Shown here: positions 35,357-44,276 of the stretch, piece by piece | Layout: each line of letters starts with the position of its first letter | Position numbering within the stretch: position 1 is the first letter of the stretch | NCBI RefSeq assembly: GCF_040567655.1 | Contig: NZ_JBEXAC010000001.1 | Span: 1,612,001-1,676,000, forward strand | Source of the DNA: Chitinophaga sp. H8 | Lineage (GTDB): Bacteria; Bacteroidota; Bacteroidia; Chitinophagales; Chitinophagaceae | Reading direction: 5' to 3' | Length of the DNA: 64,000 nt | Program-made: the position numbers and the translations under genes | Notes under the pieces: model-generated | Databases searched by the model: none | Told to the model about the DNA's origin: nothing | Seen by the model: the letters and a program-made list of their open reading frames with translations, nothing else

Positions 35357-36544
35357 ATGAAATTTATAGCAGGTTTTTTAAATGTTGTTCTTTTATTGGG
35401 AACCATTCAGGGATTCATCATCAGCGGATTGCTTTTTTATGCTAAAAAGCGGTCATTATCCAAGCGTCTGCTGGCCGGGATCATCTTTTTCCTGACATTG
35501 GCCTGTATGAACCTGTACCTTGGTAATACCAACTGGTTCCAGATAAATCGCTGGGTGAACCTGATCTTCAGTGTAATCCCGCTGGTGATTATAATGCCCA
35601 TAGGGCCGTTGATCTACTTTTATGTAAAATCCTGCACAGATCCTGCTTTTAGCCTGCAACGAAAGGATCGTATTCATTTTTACCCGGTTATCATAGATCT
35701 GGGTGCTCAGCTGGCGGCAGCTATCTTTATTGTGGGCGTACTTACCGGGCTGTTACCTAATAAACCGCAACCCTGGGGACTATTTATTGATACTTACAAT
35801 GTTTATTCAGATATTCCGAGATGGGTGTCTGTTACTACCTATGTGTGGTTATCGGCCAGGTATCTCACCCGATTAAAGGCCAGTAATGAAGCACCGGTGG
35901 AGGCACCTTATTATACCTGGCCCTGGCAGATGCTTAAAGGGCTTACCATCTTTCAGGCCATCTGGCTGATATACCTGATCCCGTATATTATCCCCCGGTA
36001 TTCAAATGCGCTGCTGGACCTGGTAGACTGGTATCCAATTTACATCCCGATGGTGGTTTTAATTTACTGGCTGGGGATGAAAGGCTACCTGATGATCCCG
36101 CAAATGGAACTAATGTCTTTGCTCCGCCAGGAAGTAAAGGCTCAGAAAGCAGCACCAGCTCCGATGGCATTGCCGGAAGATACCATTGCAGAAACGGTAC
36201 CTGTCCTGATCAAAGCAATGGAAGAAGACCGGCTTTATCTTGATCCCAACCTGAACCTGGCATTGCTGGTGCAGCATACCGGTATCCCTCAGAAAACAAT
36301 CTCTGCCGTATTAAACCAGCATCTGAACAAAAGTTTTAATGAATTTGTGAACGCCTACCGGATTGGGTACTTCAAACAAAAGATCTGTGATCCCCGACAG
36401 GAACATCTCACTATTTTAGGGGTGGCTTATGATTCCGGGTTTAATTCGCAGGCTACTTTTCAACGTGCCTTCAAAAACGAAATGGGGGTGTCGCCCCGGG
36501 AATACCTGGCGATGGAATTGAAAAAACGGATTAAATCCGGCTAA
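35357..36544 (+). CDS. Membrane-bound AraC-family regulator
   Basis: A 395-residue protein with about seven transmembrane helices in residues 1-255 and a cytoplasmic AraC double helix-turn-helix at about 290-390 (LNLALLVQHTGIPQKTISAVL; GVAYDSGFNSQATFQRAFKNEMGVSP). Such proteins are common in Bacteroidota and are thought to sense signals in or across the membrane. It follows the DUF1080 lipoprotein by 9 bases, so it is co-transcribed and may control this gene and its neighbours. No operator could be identified. Confidence 0.88.
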   Translation: MKFIAGFLNVVLLLGTIQGFIISGLLFYAKKRSLSKRLLAGIIFFLTLACMNLYLGNTNWFQINRWVNLIFSVIPLVIIMPIGPLIYFYVKSCTDPAFSLQRKDRIHFYPVIIDLGAQLAAAIFIVGVLTGLLPNKPQPWGLFIDTYNVYSDIPRWVSVTTYVWLSARYLTRLKASNEAPVEAPYYTWPWQMLKGLTIFQAIWLIYLIPYIIPRYSNALLDLVDWYPIYIPMVVLIYWLGMKGYLMIPQMELMSLLRQEVKAQKAAPAPMALPEDTIAETVPVLIKAMEEDRLYLDPNLNLALLVQHTGIPQKTISAVLNQHLNKSFNEFVNAYRIGYFKQKICDPRQEHLTILGVAYDSGFNSQATFQRAFKNEMGVSPREYLAMELKKRIKSG

Positions 36545-36625
36545 AATACCAGTAAATAGTGCTCAAATCCGGATATGAGTAGATAGGCTGCCGGGAAAAA
36601 CGGTGATTTGCTGCTAAAAAAAGCA

Positions 36626-39508
36626 ATGAAGATTCTTCAGCCCGTTTGTTTGATCATCGTATTTTTCCTGCTTCCTATAGAGGGGATCGCCCAGGATCTA
36701 TTTCTTGCGCTTTCCGGTAAAATTGTAAATGCCCAGACCGGTATCCCTATTCCATATGCCAACATCCAGTTAAAGTCCAAAGGTACCGGTACCATCTCCA
36801 ATACTGCCGGTGAATTTATTTTAAAGATACCCACTCAGTACCTGCCGGATAGTGTGGTGATATCCTGTATGGGATATCAGCGTAGCACATTACCTATTCC
36901 TGCTGCTGGCTTTACAGACCAGGATATCCTGCTTACCCCGGCGGTACTGGAGCTAAAGGAAGTAGCTGTAAAAGTACGTAGCGGATGGGATATCCTGAAA
37001 GCAGCTATGGCCAGCATACCGGACAATTATGACACCGCTGCGGTGCGACTCACCGCTTTTTACCGTGAACACCTCTGGCTGGAGGACCAGGAGCTGAATT
37101 TTAATGAATCTGTGCTGGAGATCATCAAAACATTTTATACAGACGAGGCCCGGCAGGATCAGATCAGGATATTGAAAGGACGAAAAAAGGAGATCAAACA
37201 TCATTGGGATCCCCAGTTCTTTGGTTTTATCAGTAACATCAGTAATACGGCCAAAAGCACATTGGGGGAAGAACCTTTAAAAAATATAAAGGCTCCGCGA
37301 AGTGTATTTAACCCGGAGAATTACAGGTATTATGACTGTGTATACCAGGAAACGATCCGGGAAGGCGACCGGCACCTGCTGGTATTGGAAATTTTCCCGA
37401 AGCAAAAATCGAAAAAGGGGCTGTTGAACGCGCAGCTCTATATTGATGAGGCTTCATTGGCTATTGTTAAATTCAAATGGGATTTAAGTCCGGCAGGCGT
37501 AAAGTATGTAAACAGGCATGGGAAAGGTGGGTTTGGATATACCATAATGAGCAAAGTGGTGAAGGCTACTTTTGATTTCACGCAGGTAAAAGTAGCGATA
37601 GGCTATAAATATTACCAGGGGAAGTGGTATCTGCACACCATACAACGCAGTTTTGAAGCAGCGTTGAACAGTCCAAAGAGAGGGATCGATCATCGTTCCT
37701 GGAGGGCAGATATGGACCTGGTAGTAACGGATATCAGCAAAGACAGTGTACAACGTTTTACAGCGGGTAATATCCTGAACAGCAACGCAGCAATGAGTAG
37801 TGTTATCGGAAATGAGGCCGATGACAGTTTCTGGGAAAACTATAATATCCTGAAACCCGTCATTCCGGATTCATTGCGCCAACAGCGGCCAGATACCACT
37901 GTTACAGTAACTCCGGTGCCGGTTACCCGGGTATCGAACCGGCAAAACGGGTTTACCCATGCGGACACCCTGAGAGGACAGTTATCACCGCTACGTTCCT
38001 GTTATGATGTCACGTACTACCACCTCGATGTAAGCGTGAACATGGATGCCCGCACTATACAAGGCAATAACCTGATGCGTTTTAAAGTGGTATCCCCCTT
38101 TGCGGTAATGCAGGTAGACTTGTATGCAAATATGAAAATCGATAGTATCCTTTACCGGGGGCAGCCACTAGCTTATACCCGGGAAGCAGCAGCTGTGTTT
38201 GTCCGCTTTCCTCAGCTACAGCCTGTGGGGAGTGAGCAGGAGATCAGGATCTACTATGCAGGCGTCCCGCAGGTACCGGATTTTAAAATACCTATGAATG
38301 GGGGTATACTGTGGGATAAAGACGCAGCAGGGAATCCCTGGGCACAGGTGGTATGCCAGGGATCGGGTGCCAGCCTGTGGTGGCCCAATAAAGATCACCT
38401 GTCGGATGAACCGGACAGTATGCGTATATGGATTACCGTACCGGAAGGATTTACCGAAATATCCAACGGCAGGCTGATCCGTAAAACGCCTGTCGGGCAT
38501 GGGAAAACCCGGTACGAGTGGCTGGTGAGTTATCCTATCAACAACTACAATGTTACCTTCAATATCGGTAAGCATACTCATTATCGCGACTATTACATCA
38601 CAGATGATACACTCACTATTGACTACTATATGATGCCTTATAACCTGGAGCGGGCCAGGAATATGTTCCAGCAGGTAAAGCCCATGCTGCAATGTTTTGA
38701 AAAGAGTTTTGGTAAATATCCTTTCCCCCGCGATGGCTTTACGCTGGTAGAGAGCTTATATCCTATGGAGCATCAAAGTGGGGTCTGTATCGGGAGGATC
38801 ACAGCCGAAAATGCAGTTGGCCCCAATCGCCTGTTATGGCATGAGTCTGCGCATGAATGGTGGGGCAATGCCATCAGCTGTAAAGACCTGGCAGATATGT
38901 GGATACATGAAGCATTTGCTACCTATGCAGAAGCATTGATGATTGCCTGCACTGAAGGGGAATCCGATGCACAGGACTATATTACGGAACAAAGAGCCGG
39001 GATCTCCAATAAAGAACCTGTCATCGGCGTATATGACGTAAACCATATTTTTTATGATACCGGAGATATGTATAATAAAGGGATCGTGATACTACATACT
39101 TTCCGTAATATACTAAACAATGACAGCTCCTGGTTCCGGTTATTACATGATATCCAGCAGTTCTTCCGGTATAAAACGCTTTCTTCCGATGAGCTGGTAG
39201 ACTTTATTTGTCAGCGCACACATACCGACTACCGGTATTTTTTTGAGCAATACCTTAAATATACCACGATCCCCAAGCTGGAGCTTGCCCGAAAAGAAAT
39301 AGGAAATGACCTGGTGATAAAATACCGCTGGCAGGCTGATGTAAAAGATTTCCGTATGCCGGTAAAAATTACTACCTCCGCCAACAAGTACACTTTTATT
39401 TATCCTACTACTACCTGGCAAACAAAAACGCTGAAGAAAATGAATCTGGACGATTTCGAAGTGGACGAAGAAGGAATGTATTTTGAGTTATTAGCTGTTG
39501 GATTTTAG
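36626..39508 (+). CDS. Carboxypeptidase-like regulatory domain fused to M1-family metallopeptidase
   Basis: Exported fusion of about 960 residues. The frame can begin at TTG 36608, but ATG 36626 gives a proper signal peptide. Residues about 25-115 are a CarboxypepD_reg domain (LSGKIVNAQTGIPIPYANIQ). Residues about 120-400 resemble the region that follows this domain in DUF5686-type outer-surface proteins (AFYREHLWLEDQELNFNES). Residues about 460-900 are an M1 aminopeptidase-like domain with H739-E740-x2-H743 and E762 (HESAHEWWG...WIHEAFATYAEA), 18 residues between motifs as the family requires. The GAMEN exopeptidase motif is altered (YPMEHQSGV), so specificity may differ. It follows the AraC gene by about 80 bases. 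Confidence 0.82.
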   Translation: MKILQPVCLIIVFFLLPIEGIAQDLFLALSGKIVNAQTGIPIPYANIQLKSKGTGTISNTAGEFILKIPTQYLPDSVVISCMGYQRSTLPIPAAGFTDQDILLTPAVLELKEVAVKVRSGWDILKAAMASIPDNYDTAAVRLTAFYREHLWLEDQELNFNESVLEIIKTFYTDEARQDQIRILKGRKKEIKHHWDPQFFGFISNISNTAKSTLGEEPLKNIKAPRSVFNPENYRYYDCVYQETIREGDRHLLVLEIFPKQKSKKGLLNAQLYIDEASLAIVKFKWDLSPAGVKYVNRHGKGGFGYTIMSKVVKATFDFTQVKVAIGYKYYQGKWYLHTIQRSFEAALNSPKRGIDHRSWRADMDLVVTDISKDSVQRFTAGNILNSNAAMSSVIGNEADDSFWENYNILKPVIPDSLRQQRPDTTVTVTPVPVTRVSNRQNGFTHADTLRGQLSPLRSCYDVTYYHLDVSVNMDARTIQGNNLMRFKVVSPFAVMQVDLYANMKIDSILYRGQPLAYTREAAAVFVRFPQLQPVGSEQEIRIYYAGVPQVPDFKIPMNGGILWDKDAAGNPWAQVVCQGSGASLWWPNKDHLSDEPDSMRIWITVPEGFTEISNGRLIRKTPVGHGKTRYEWLVSYPINNYNVTFNIGKHTHYRDYYITDDTLTIDYYMMPYNLERARNMFQQVKPMLQCFEKSFGKYPFPRDGFTLVESLYPMEHQSGVCIGRITAENAVGPNRLLWHESAHEWWGNAISCKDLADMWIHEAFATYAEALMIACTEGESDAQDYITEQRAGISNKEPVIGVYDVNHIFYDTGDMYNKGIVILHTFRNILNNDSSWFRLLHDIQQFFRYKTLSSDELVDFICQRTHTDYRYFFEQYLKYTTIPKLELARKEIGNDLVIKYRWQADVKDFRMPVKITTSANKYTFIYPTTTWQTKTLKKMNLDDFEVDEEGMYFELLAVGF

Positions 39509-39522
39509 CTAATAGCCCGCAG

Positions 39523-41910
39523 CTACTCCGCCTTCAAACTCTTTACCGGATTCATTAAAGCAGCCTTTATTGTCTGATAGCTAACCGTCAGCAAAGTGAT
39601 ACATAAGGCACTTATTCCGGCTACCAGGAAGAACCATAGGGAGATCCCGGTACGATATTCGTATTGCTGCAACCATTGCTCCAGGAAATGCCAGGTCAGT
39701 GGTATGGCAATCAGACAGGCAATGCTTACCAGTACAAAAAATTCTTTAGACAGCATGCGCCAGAGCCCAAATATGGATGCGCCCAGTACTTTCCGGATGC
39801 CGATTTCCTTCGTGCGTTGTTGTGCTACAAAAGAGGCCAGGCCGAATAACCCCAGGCAACTGATAATGATGGTTAAGAGGGCGAAGCTGCCAGCCAGTTT
39901 ACCTACCCGTTCTTCAATAGCAAATTTGCGGGCATATTCATCACTTACAAATTTGAAACTAAAAGGCACCGCCGGGTTATGTTTTTCAAACACACCTGCT
40001 ATTTTTTCCAATGCAGCATGCGCATTCTGGGCAGGGTTTATCTTCAGGATGACGAAGTTGGGATTATCGTAACTCAAATAGTAGATTGTCGGTTTAACAG
40101 GGTCATAAGGAGAGTTCATGACCATATCTTTTACAATGCCTATTACATGCAGTTTTGCACTACCCCAGGTAATGATTTGGCCGATAGGGTTTTTCAGTTG
40201 CATGAACTTTGCAGCCGTTTCATTTAAAATGACTCCCGAGGAGAGATCTGTAGGGTAGCCATTGGAAAAGTCCCGGCCCTGGGAGAACTTCCAGCCCAGC
40301 GTTTTACCATAGTCATGCGTTACAGCCACCGTGACAAACTCGTCCTGCAGGTGAGGAGGTTTACCGGTCCACTGAAAACCACCCCGTGCATCCCAGGTGT
40401 CGGTAGTAGGTCCCTGAGAGGCCGTCATACTTACGGCTGCCTCTGTGCTCAGAAGGTCATTTTTTAAAGCATCATAGTGCGCTTTGATATCGGATGGAGA
40501 CATGCGGACAGTTATCAGTCCATCGCGGTTATAGCCTATGGGCCGGTCTTTTGCAAATTGTATCTGATGGTAAACAATGAGAGTGCCAGTCATCAATGTG
40601 ACTGCTACAGTAAACTGTATAACAACCAGGACTTTGCGGGGTAGCGCTGCAAAGCGCCCCAGGTGAAAAGTTCCTTTAAGTACTTGTAACGGTTGGAATG
40701 AGGACAGATAAAATGCAGGATAACTGCCTGCAACTAATCCGGTTAGCAGACTGCATCCTAAACCGATTGCCCAGAATAACGGATTCGTCCAAAGTATGCT
40801 GATCTTTTTATCAGCGATGTCATTGAAGAAAGGTAATACAAGCTGTGCCAGTAAGATTGCCAGTATAAAGGCGAAGAGTGTGACCAGTACAGATTCAGTT
40901 AGGAACTGTCCGATCAGTTGTCCTTTCCTGGAACCTATTGTTTTGCGGATACCTACCTCTTTAGCACGTTTTTCAGAACGTGCCGTGCTGAGGTTCATAA
41001 AATTAATACAGGCCAGCATCAGTACAAAGGCCCCGATAGTGGCAAACAGCCAGACAAATTGTATGCGTGCATTTGTAGGAACCCCATTTTTCCAGGTGGA
41101 ATGTAAATGCCACTGGCTCATCGGGTGTAAGAACAACCTGGGATTAAACACAGCTGCATCTTCTTTACTGATATGATCCCGTTTGAGAGGGGCAATCATC
41201 CGGCTTACTTTTTCGATGTCTGCCTGTGGCATCAGCTCTACATAAAGTGTTGTGGAATTTATATTCCATGCGTCCTGTTTTTGCCGGATATCTTCACCGG
41301 AGGCGATATATAGCTCCCAGGGTGCGAGGAAATGCAGCTCATGGAATTGTGAGTTCAGTGGAAGGTCGTCATATACGCCGGTCACATTCAAGGTGATAGT
41401 ATCCATCTTCAGTAACTGGTTCAGTGGATCTACATCCCCAAATAGCGCTTTCGCCGCAGATACCGACAGCATAATATTGTTGGGGTCTTTCAGGCCATCC
41501 CAGCTACCTTGCTGCATATGAAGCGTCAGCATTTCAGGAGCACCGGCTTCCATGAAGGTCCCGGTTTTAATGATCTTTTTATCGCCATGGGTAAGTACCC
41601 GGTTGCTGGTATAAGCTGACAGGACAATATGTTTGAATGCTCCGCTATACCTGCTGCGTAGTTCCCTACCCAGTGGAATGGGTACCGCTTCGCGGGTGTC
41701 TGTAGTACCATTGTAAGAAGCATGGTACATCACCTGGGCAATGTGGGAATAGTTTTTATGATATTGGTTGAATGTGAGCTCGTCCCATATCCACAGGCCA
41801 ATGAGTATGGCTACCATCATCCCCATTGCCAGCCCGGCAATATTGATAAAAGCATGCAGTTTGCTTTTCAGGATATTTCTCCAGGCAATAGTAATATGAA
41901 CTTTTAGCAT
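39523..41910 (-). CDS. FtsX/MacB-type ABC transporter permease
   Basis: A 795-residue permease with N-terminal helix (INIAGLAMGMMVAILIGLWI), MacB-like core, helices with SEKRAKEVGIRKTIGSRKGQL, second core domain and C-terminal helices with QRTKEIGIRKVLGASIFGL. It is a paralogue of the protein at 25714-28086 (shared WIWDELTFN, LHPM.QWHL and LACINFMNLSTARSEKR). It stands alone, with no partner permease or ATPase, and is tail-to-tail with the M1 fusion gene 14 bases away. The upstream gap carries two CGGACA-like repeats. Confidence 0.92.
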   Translation of the reverse strand: MLKVHITIAWRNILKSKLHAFINIAGLAMGMMVAILIGLWIWDELTFNQYHKNYSHIAQVMYHASYNGTTDTREAVPIPLGRELRSRYSGAFKHIVLSAYTSNRVLTHGDKKIIKTGTFMEAGAPEMLTLHMQQGSWDGLKDPNNIMLSVSAAKALFGDVDPLNQLLKMDTITLNVTGVYDDLPLNSQFHELHFLAPWELYIASGEDIRQKQDAWNINSTTLYVELMPQADIEKVSRMIAPLKRDHISKEDAAVFNPRLFLHPMSQWHLHSTWKNGVPTNARIQFVWLFATIGAFVLMLACINFMNLSTARSEKRAKEVGIRKTIGSRKGQLIGQFLTESVLVTLFAFILAILLAQLVLPFFNDIADKKISILWTNPLFWAIGLGCSLLTGLVAGSYPAFYLSSFQPLQVLKGTFHLGRFAALPRKVLVVIQFTVAVTLMTGTLIVYHQIQFAKDRPIGYNRDGLITVRMSPSDIKAHYDALKNDLLSTEAAVSMTASQGPTTDTWDARGGFQWTGKPPHLQDEFVTVAVTHDYGKTLGWKFSQGRDFSNGYPTDLSSGVILNETAAKFMQLKNPIGQIITWGSAKLHVIGIVKDMVMNSPYDPVKPTIYYLSYDNPNFVILKINPAQNAHAALEKIAGVFEKHNPAVPFSFKFVSDEYARKFAIEERVGKLAGSFALLTIIISCLGLFGLASFVAQQRTKEIGIRKVLGASIFGLWRMLSKEFFVLVSIACLIAIPLTWHFLEQWLQQYEYRTGISLWFFLVAGISALCITLLTVSYQTIKAALMNPVKSLKAE

Positions 41911-42008
41911 AACGGTATGGATCCTAATGCCAATCCTTTGTCTAATATAATGCCTGTTTCGTGGAGTATTGAAAATAAATGAGTTACTTATTTACTGGCG
42001 GGTCAGAT

Positions 42009-42035
42009 TGTTCGGTTTTAATATATGGTTGTCCG
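42009..42035 (-). promoter_or_regulatory. CGGACA/CGAACA direct repeat upstream of FtsX permease
   Basis: On the minus strand CGGACA (42035-42030) and CGAACA (42014-42009), 21 bases apart and about 99 bases before the permease start. Spacing, distance and the AAAA preceding the repeats resemble the pair at 23187-23214, which suggests a shared regulator. The other 41911-42130 sequence holds the trxA promoter. Confidence 0.35.
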
Positions 42036-42057
42036 CTTTTGGTACAGTTGGTTGTAA

Positions 42058-42088
42058 TTGCTGGGCTGGGATATCGGGTGTATATTTG
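42058..42088 (+). promoter_or_regulatory. Bacteroidota-type promoter for thioredoxin gene
   Basis: TTG at 42058-42060, a 20-base spacer and a perfect TATATTTG (TAnnTTTG) at 42081-42088, placing the transcript start near 42095, 36 bases before the trxA ATG. Confidence 0.7.
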
Positions 42089-42130
42089 TAGCAGATTCCA
42101 TGATTTATATTACAGCAAAACGATATTCCT

Positions 42131-42427
42131 ATGGGCGCATTTAATGATCTTATTCAGTCAGAAACACCGGTATTGGTCGACTTTTATGCAGATTGGTGCC
42201 AACCCTGCAAGGCTATGGGCCCTATTATCCAGGAGGTAGCCAGGGCCATGGAGGGGAGGGGAAGAGTGGTAAAAGTTAATATAGATAAGAATCAGGACGC
42301 TGCCCGGCATTTTAATGTTACAGCAGTACCCACTTTTATCATCTTTAAAAAAGGGCAGGTGTTATGGCGCCATGCCGGTATGATCGATAAACCCAGTTTG
42401 CTGAGAACAATGGAAGCCAACAGCTAG
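42131..42427 (+). CDS. trxA: Thioredoxin with CQPC active site
   Basis: A 98-residue cytoplasmic thioredoxin fold covering almost the full family length. The active site is YADWCQPCKAMGP, with Gln in place of the usual Gly of CGPC. The cis-proline segment is intact (TAVPTFIIFKKGQ), as is the VNIDKN strand. It transfers reducing power to protein disulfides. The Gly to Gln change should shift redox potential or partner choice but not abolish activity. Single gene with its own clear promoter. Confidence 0.92.
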   Translation: MGAFNDLIQSETPVLVDFYADWCQPCKAMGPIIQEVARAMEGRGRVVKVNIDKNQDAARHFNVTAVPTFIIFKKGQVLWRHAGMIDKPSLLRTMEANS

Positions 42428-42533
42428 GGTATTCCATTTCCCGTTCAAAAAAAAGTGAAGATTGTTTGTAACAAAATCCCAAAAGTGATACTTACCTGAC
42501 AGGAATCATTCATTTAACCAATGACGCATCACT

Positions 42534-43040
42534 TTGTCTAGTAAAGAAGCCCGTTTTTTACAGTTGCTGGAAGCGCATAAAGGTGTGCTGTTTAAGATTT
42601 GCCGGATCTATGAAGAAGATGCGGAAGCACGCAATGACCTGCTGCAGGAAATGATTTTGCAGCTGTGGGCGTCTTTTGATACGTTCAGGGGAGATAGCCA
42701 GTTTAGCACGTGGATGTACAGGGTAGCATTAAATACAGCGATTGTGTTTTTTAAAAAGGAAAAACGAAGGCCGGATACCGTGATGCTTCCCCTGGATAAT
42801 GAACAACCGGCTCCTCCGCAGTATAATGGGGAAACAGAACAGCAGCTTGCCTTGTTTTATAAGGCTGTTAAACAATTAAGCCAGGTGGAAAAAGCATTGG
42901 TATTCCTGTATATGGAGAACCAGACCTACGAAGAGATCGCGGCTAACATGGGAATTACTCCTGTAAATGCCCGGGTCCGGCTCAACCGGATTAAAAACAA
43001 AATAAAAGAGCTGATTAAAACAATGGGTTATGAATCTTGA
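42534..43040 (+). CDS. ECF RNA polymerase sigma factor (TTG start)
   Basis: A 168-residue ECF sigma factor: region 2 in GVLFKICRIYEEDAEARNDL and QLWASFDTFRGDSQFSTWMY, region 4 in LSQVEKALVFLYMENQTYEE and GITPVNARVRLNRIKNKIKE. Unlike the two SusCD-linked sigma factors it has no hydrophobic tail. The only plausible start in frame is TTG at 42534, because a stop lies in frame at 42522-42524. An ATG at 42521 opens a six-codon frame (MTHHFV) ending at 42541, so a frameshift near the start is an alternative. It overlaps the following membrane-protein gene by 11 bases, which is likely its regulator. Confidence 0.85.
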   Translation: MSSKEARFLQLLEAHKGVLFKICRIYEEDAEARNDLLQEMILQLWASFDTFRGDSQFSTWMYRVALNTAIVFFKKEKRRPDTVMLPLDNEQPAPPQYNGETEQQLALFYKAVKQLSQVEKALVFLYMENQTYEEIAANMGITPVNARVRLNRIKNKIKELIKTMGYES

Positions 43041-43659
43041 TGAGTTAAAAGATGCCTGGGGTAAAGATGTCCCGCCAGATATGACTTTACCGGTAAGCGC
43101 TGCATTGCAGGGGCAAACATCTTCTGCCATTAACAGGATAAGAGGTAACATGAGATGGGAGTTTTTTATTACCCTAATCGGCTACGTTATCATGGGCTTC
43201 CTCTTGCTCAGCCGTTCCCAGGCGCCTTTATTCCTGATCGCAGGAGGAGCTGCATTGTTTATATTATTGTTACAGAACGGGTATTATTTCTTCCGCTTTT
43301 ATCTTTTTTACCGCACGATGAGCCGGTACGATTTTAATATGCGGGAGAGCGTCAGGAAAGTAGTATATGAGCTGGAACTTAATACGGAGGTCTATAAAAC
43401 ATATAATTTCTGTATCATCCCATTGACCATTATCATCGTCATTACAATCCTGGGTGGGAAGGGGCTGGCAGACTATCTCCTGCACCTGCTGACAGTTGGT
43501 TTTTCGGTTACACCGGTAGTGGTATTATGGGGGATAGTTACGCTTTTTTTCTCCCTGGCCATTACGCATGTTTGTATCAACCTGCATATTCATCTGCGGT
43601 ATGGCAAATATATTGCCGCACTTAAAACGGTGGTACACGAACTGGAAAACGAAGCATAA
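43030..43659 (+). CDS. Membrane protein, candidate anti-sigma partner
   Basis: A 209-residue protein not recognised by family. The soluble N-terminus (about 1-38; MNLDELKDAWGKDVPP) precedes four predicted membrane helices (about 40-60, 65-85, 120-142, 152-180) and a cytoplasmic C-terminal tail rich in charged residues. It overlaps the sigma gene by 11 bases, so translation is coupled. By position it should restrain or sense for the sigma factor, but it lacks a zinc-binding anti-sigma motif and has no periplasmic domain of note. The MNLDELKDAW opening resembles other Bacteroidota proteins coded after sigma genes. Confidence 0.7.
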   Translation: MNLDELKDAWGKDVPPDMTLPVSAALQGQTSSAINRIRGNMRWEFFITLIGYVIMGFLLLSRSQAPLFLIAGGAALFILLLQNGYYFFRFYLFYRTMSRYDFNMRESVRKVVYELELNTEVYKTYNFCIIPLTIIIVITILGGKGLADYLLHLLTVGFSVTPVVVLWGIVTLFFSLAITHVCINLHIHLRYGKYIAALKTVVHELENEA

Positions 43660-43687
43660 CCAGGCCTTGGTGGAAAGCCTGGTTATG
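43655..43687. terminator. Perfect inverted repeat between convergent genes
   Basis: CATAACCAGGC (43655-43665) and GCCTGGTTATG (43677-43687) form an 11-base perfect stem with an 11-base loop; the left arm includes the stop codon of the membrane-protein gene. There is no T-tract on either side, so it may block read-through by structure or by another factor. It sits 15 bases from the end of the convergent secreted-protein gene. Confidence 0.6.
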
Positions 43688-43702
43688 CCCGTGATGAATA
43701 CG

Positions 43703-44239
43703 TTATTCAAAAGCCCTTACAAAGTAAGCAATAGTAGTTTTGCCGGATACCGTACCCGACTGGGTTTTGATCGTAGCGGTACCATTACCCCCACCAAAAC
43801 TGAGCAGATATACCGGCCCGTTGGTAATATTGATCGTGAAAACGGTGCCGCTTTGTGTAATGGTAGCACCTGCTCCGCCCACTACTTTATAAGAAAATGC
43901 TACCTGGCTCTGAAATCCTGTGTAGATCGTGAACGTAGTACTGGTACCATTGCTGGTCGGTGCCTGGAGGAAAAAGTCAACAATTCCTGATGAGCCCAGG
44001 CTATTACCATTGTTAAGGTTTACTGCAGTAGTGGAAAGGTTATTAAAATCTTCGCTGTTGACAAACATTTTAACCTTATTCAGTTTAGCTATAGGCATAC
44101 CGTTCCAGACGTCAAAACTCCCGCCTCCGTTTTGTACATCCAGTGTGGCTGTTGGTGTACCGGTAGCCCCGATCTTCGTTTGTGCATAGCTGTAATTAGT
44201 CAGTAATATGGTAGTGAGCAGGATAATAAAGTATCTCAT
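43703..44239 (-). CDS. Small secreted beta-rich hypothetical protein
   Basis: Exported protein of about 178 residues; the start at 44239 gives signal peptide MRYFIILLTTILLTNYSYA. The frame could extend to 44266. After TKIGATGTPTATLDVQNGGG the mature part is Gly/Ser/Thr/Asn-rich with alternating hydrophobic residues (VFTINITNGPVYLLSF), as in beta-sandwich or fibre proteins. No enzyme motif and no T9SS tail. It lies 38 bases after the beta-helix gene and is probably the last gene of locus 2. Function unknown. Confidence 0.65.
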   Translation of the reverse strand: MRYFIILLTTILLTNYSYAQTKIGATGTPTATLDVQNGGGSFDVWNGMPIAKLNKVKMFVNSEDFNNLSTTAVNLNNGNSLGSSGIVDFFLQAPTSNGTSTTFTIYTGFQSQVAFSYKVVGGAGATITQSGTVFTINITNGPVYLLSFGGGNGTATIKTQSGTVSGKTTIAYFVRAFE

Positions 44240-44276
44240 TTTTTTTAGTTTTTCGAAGATGGACAATAAGTGATAA

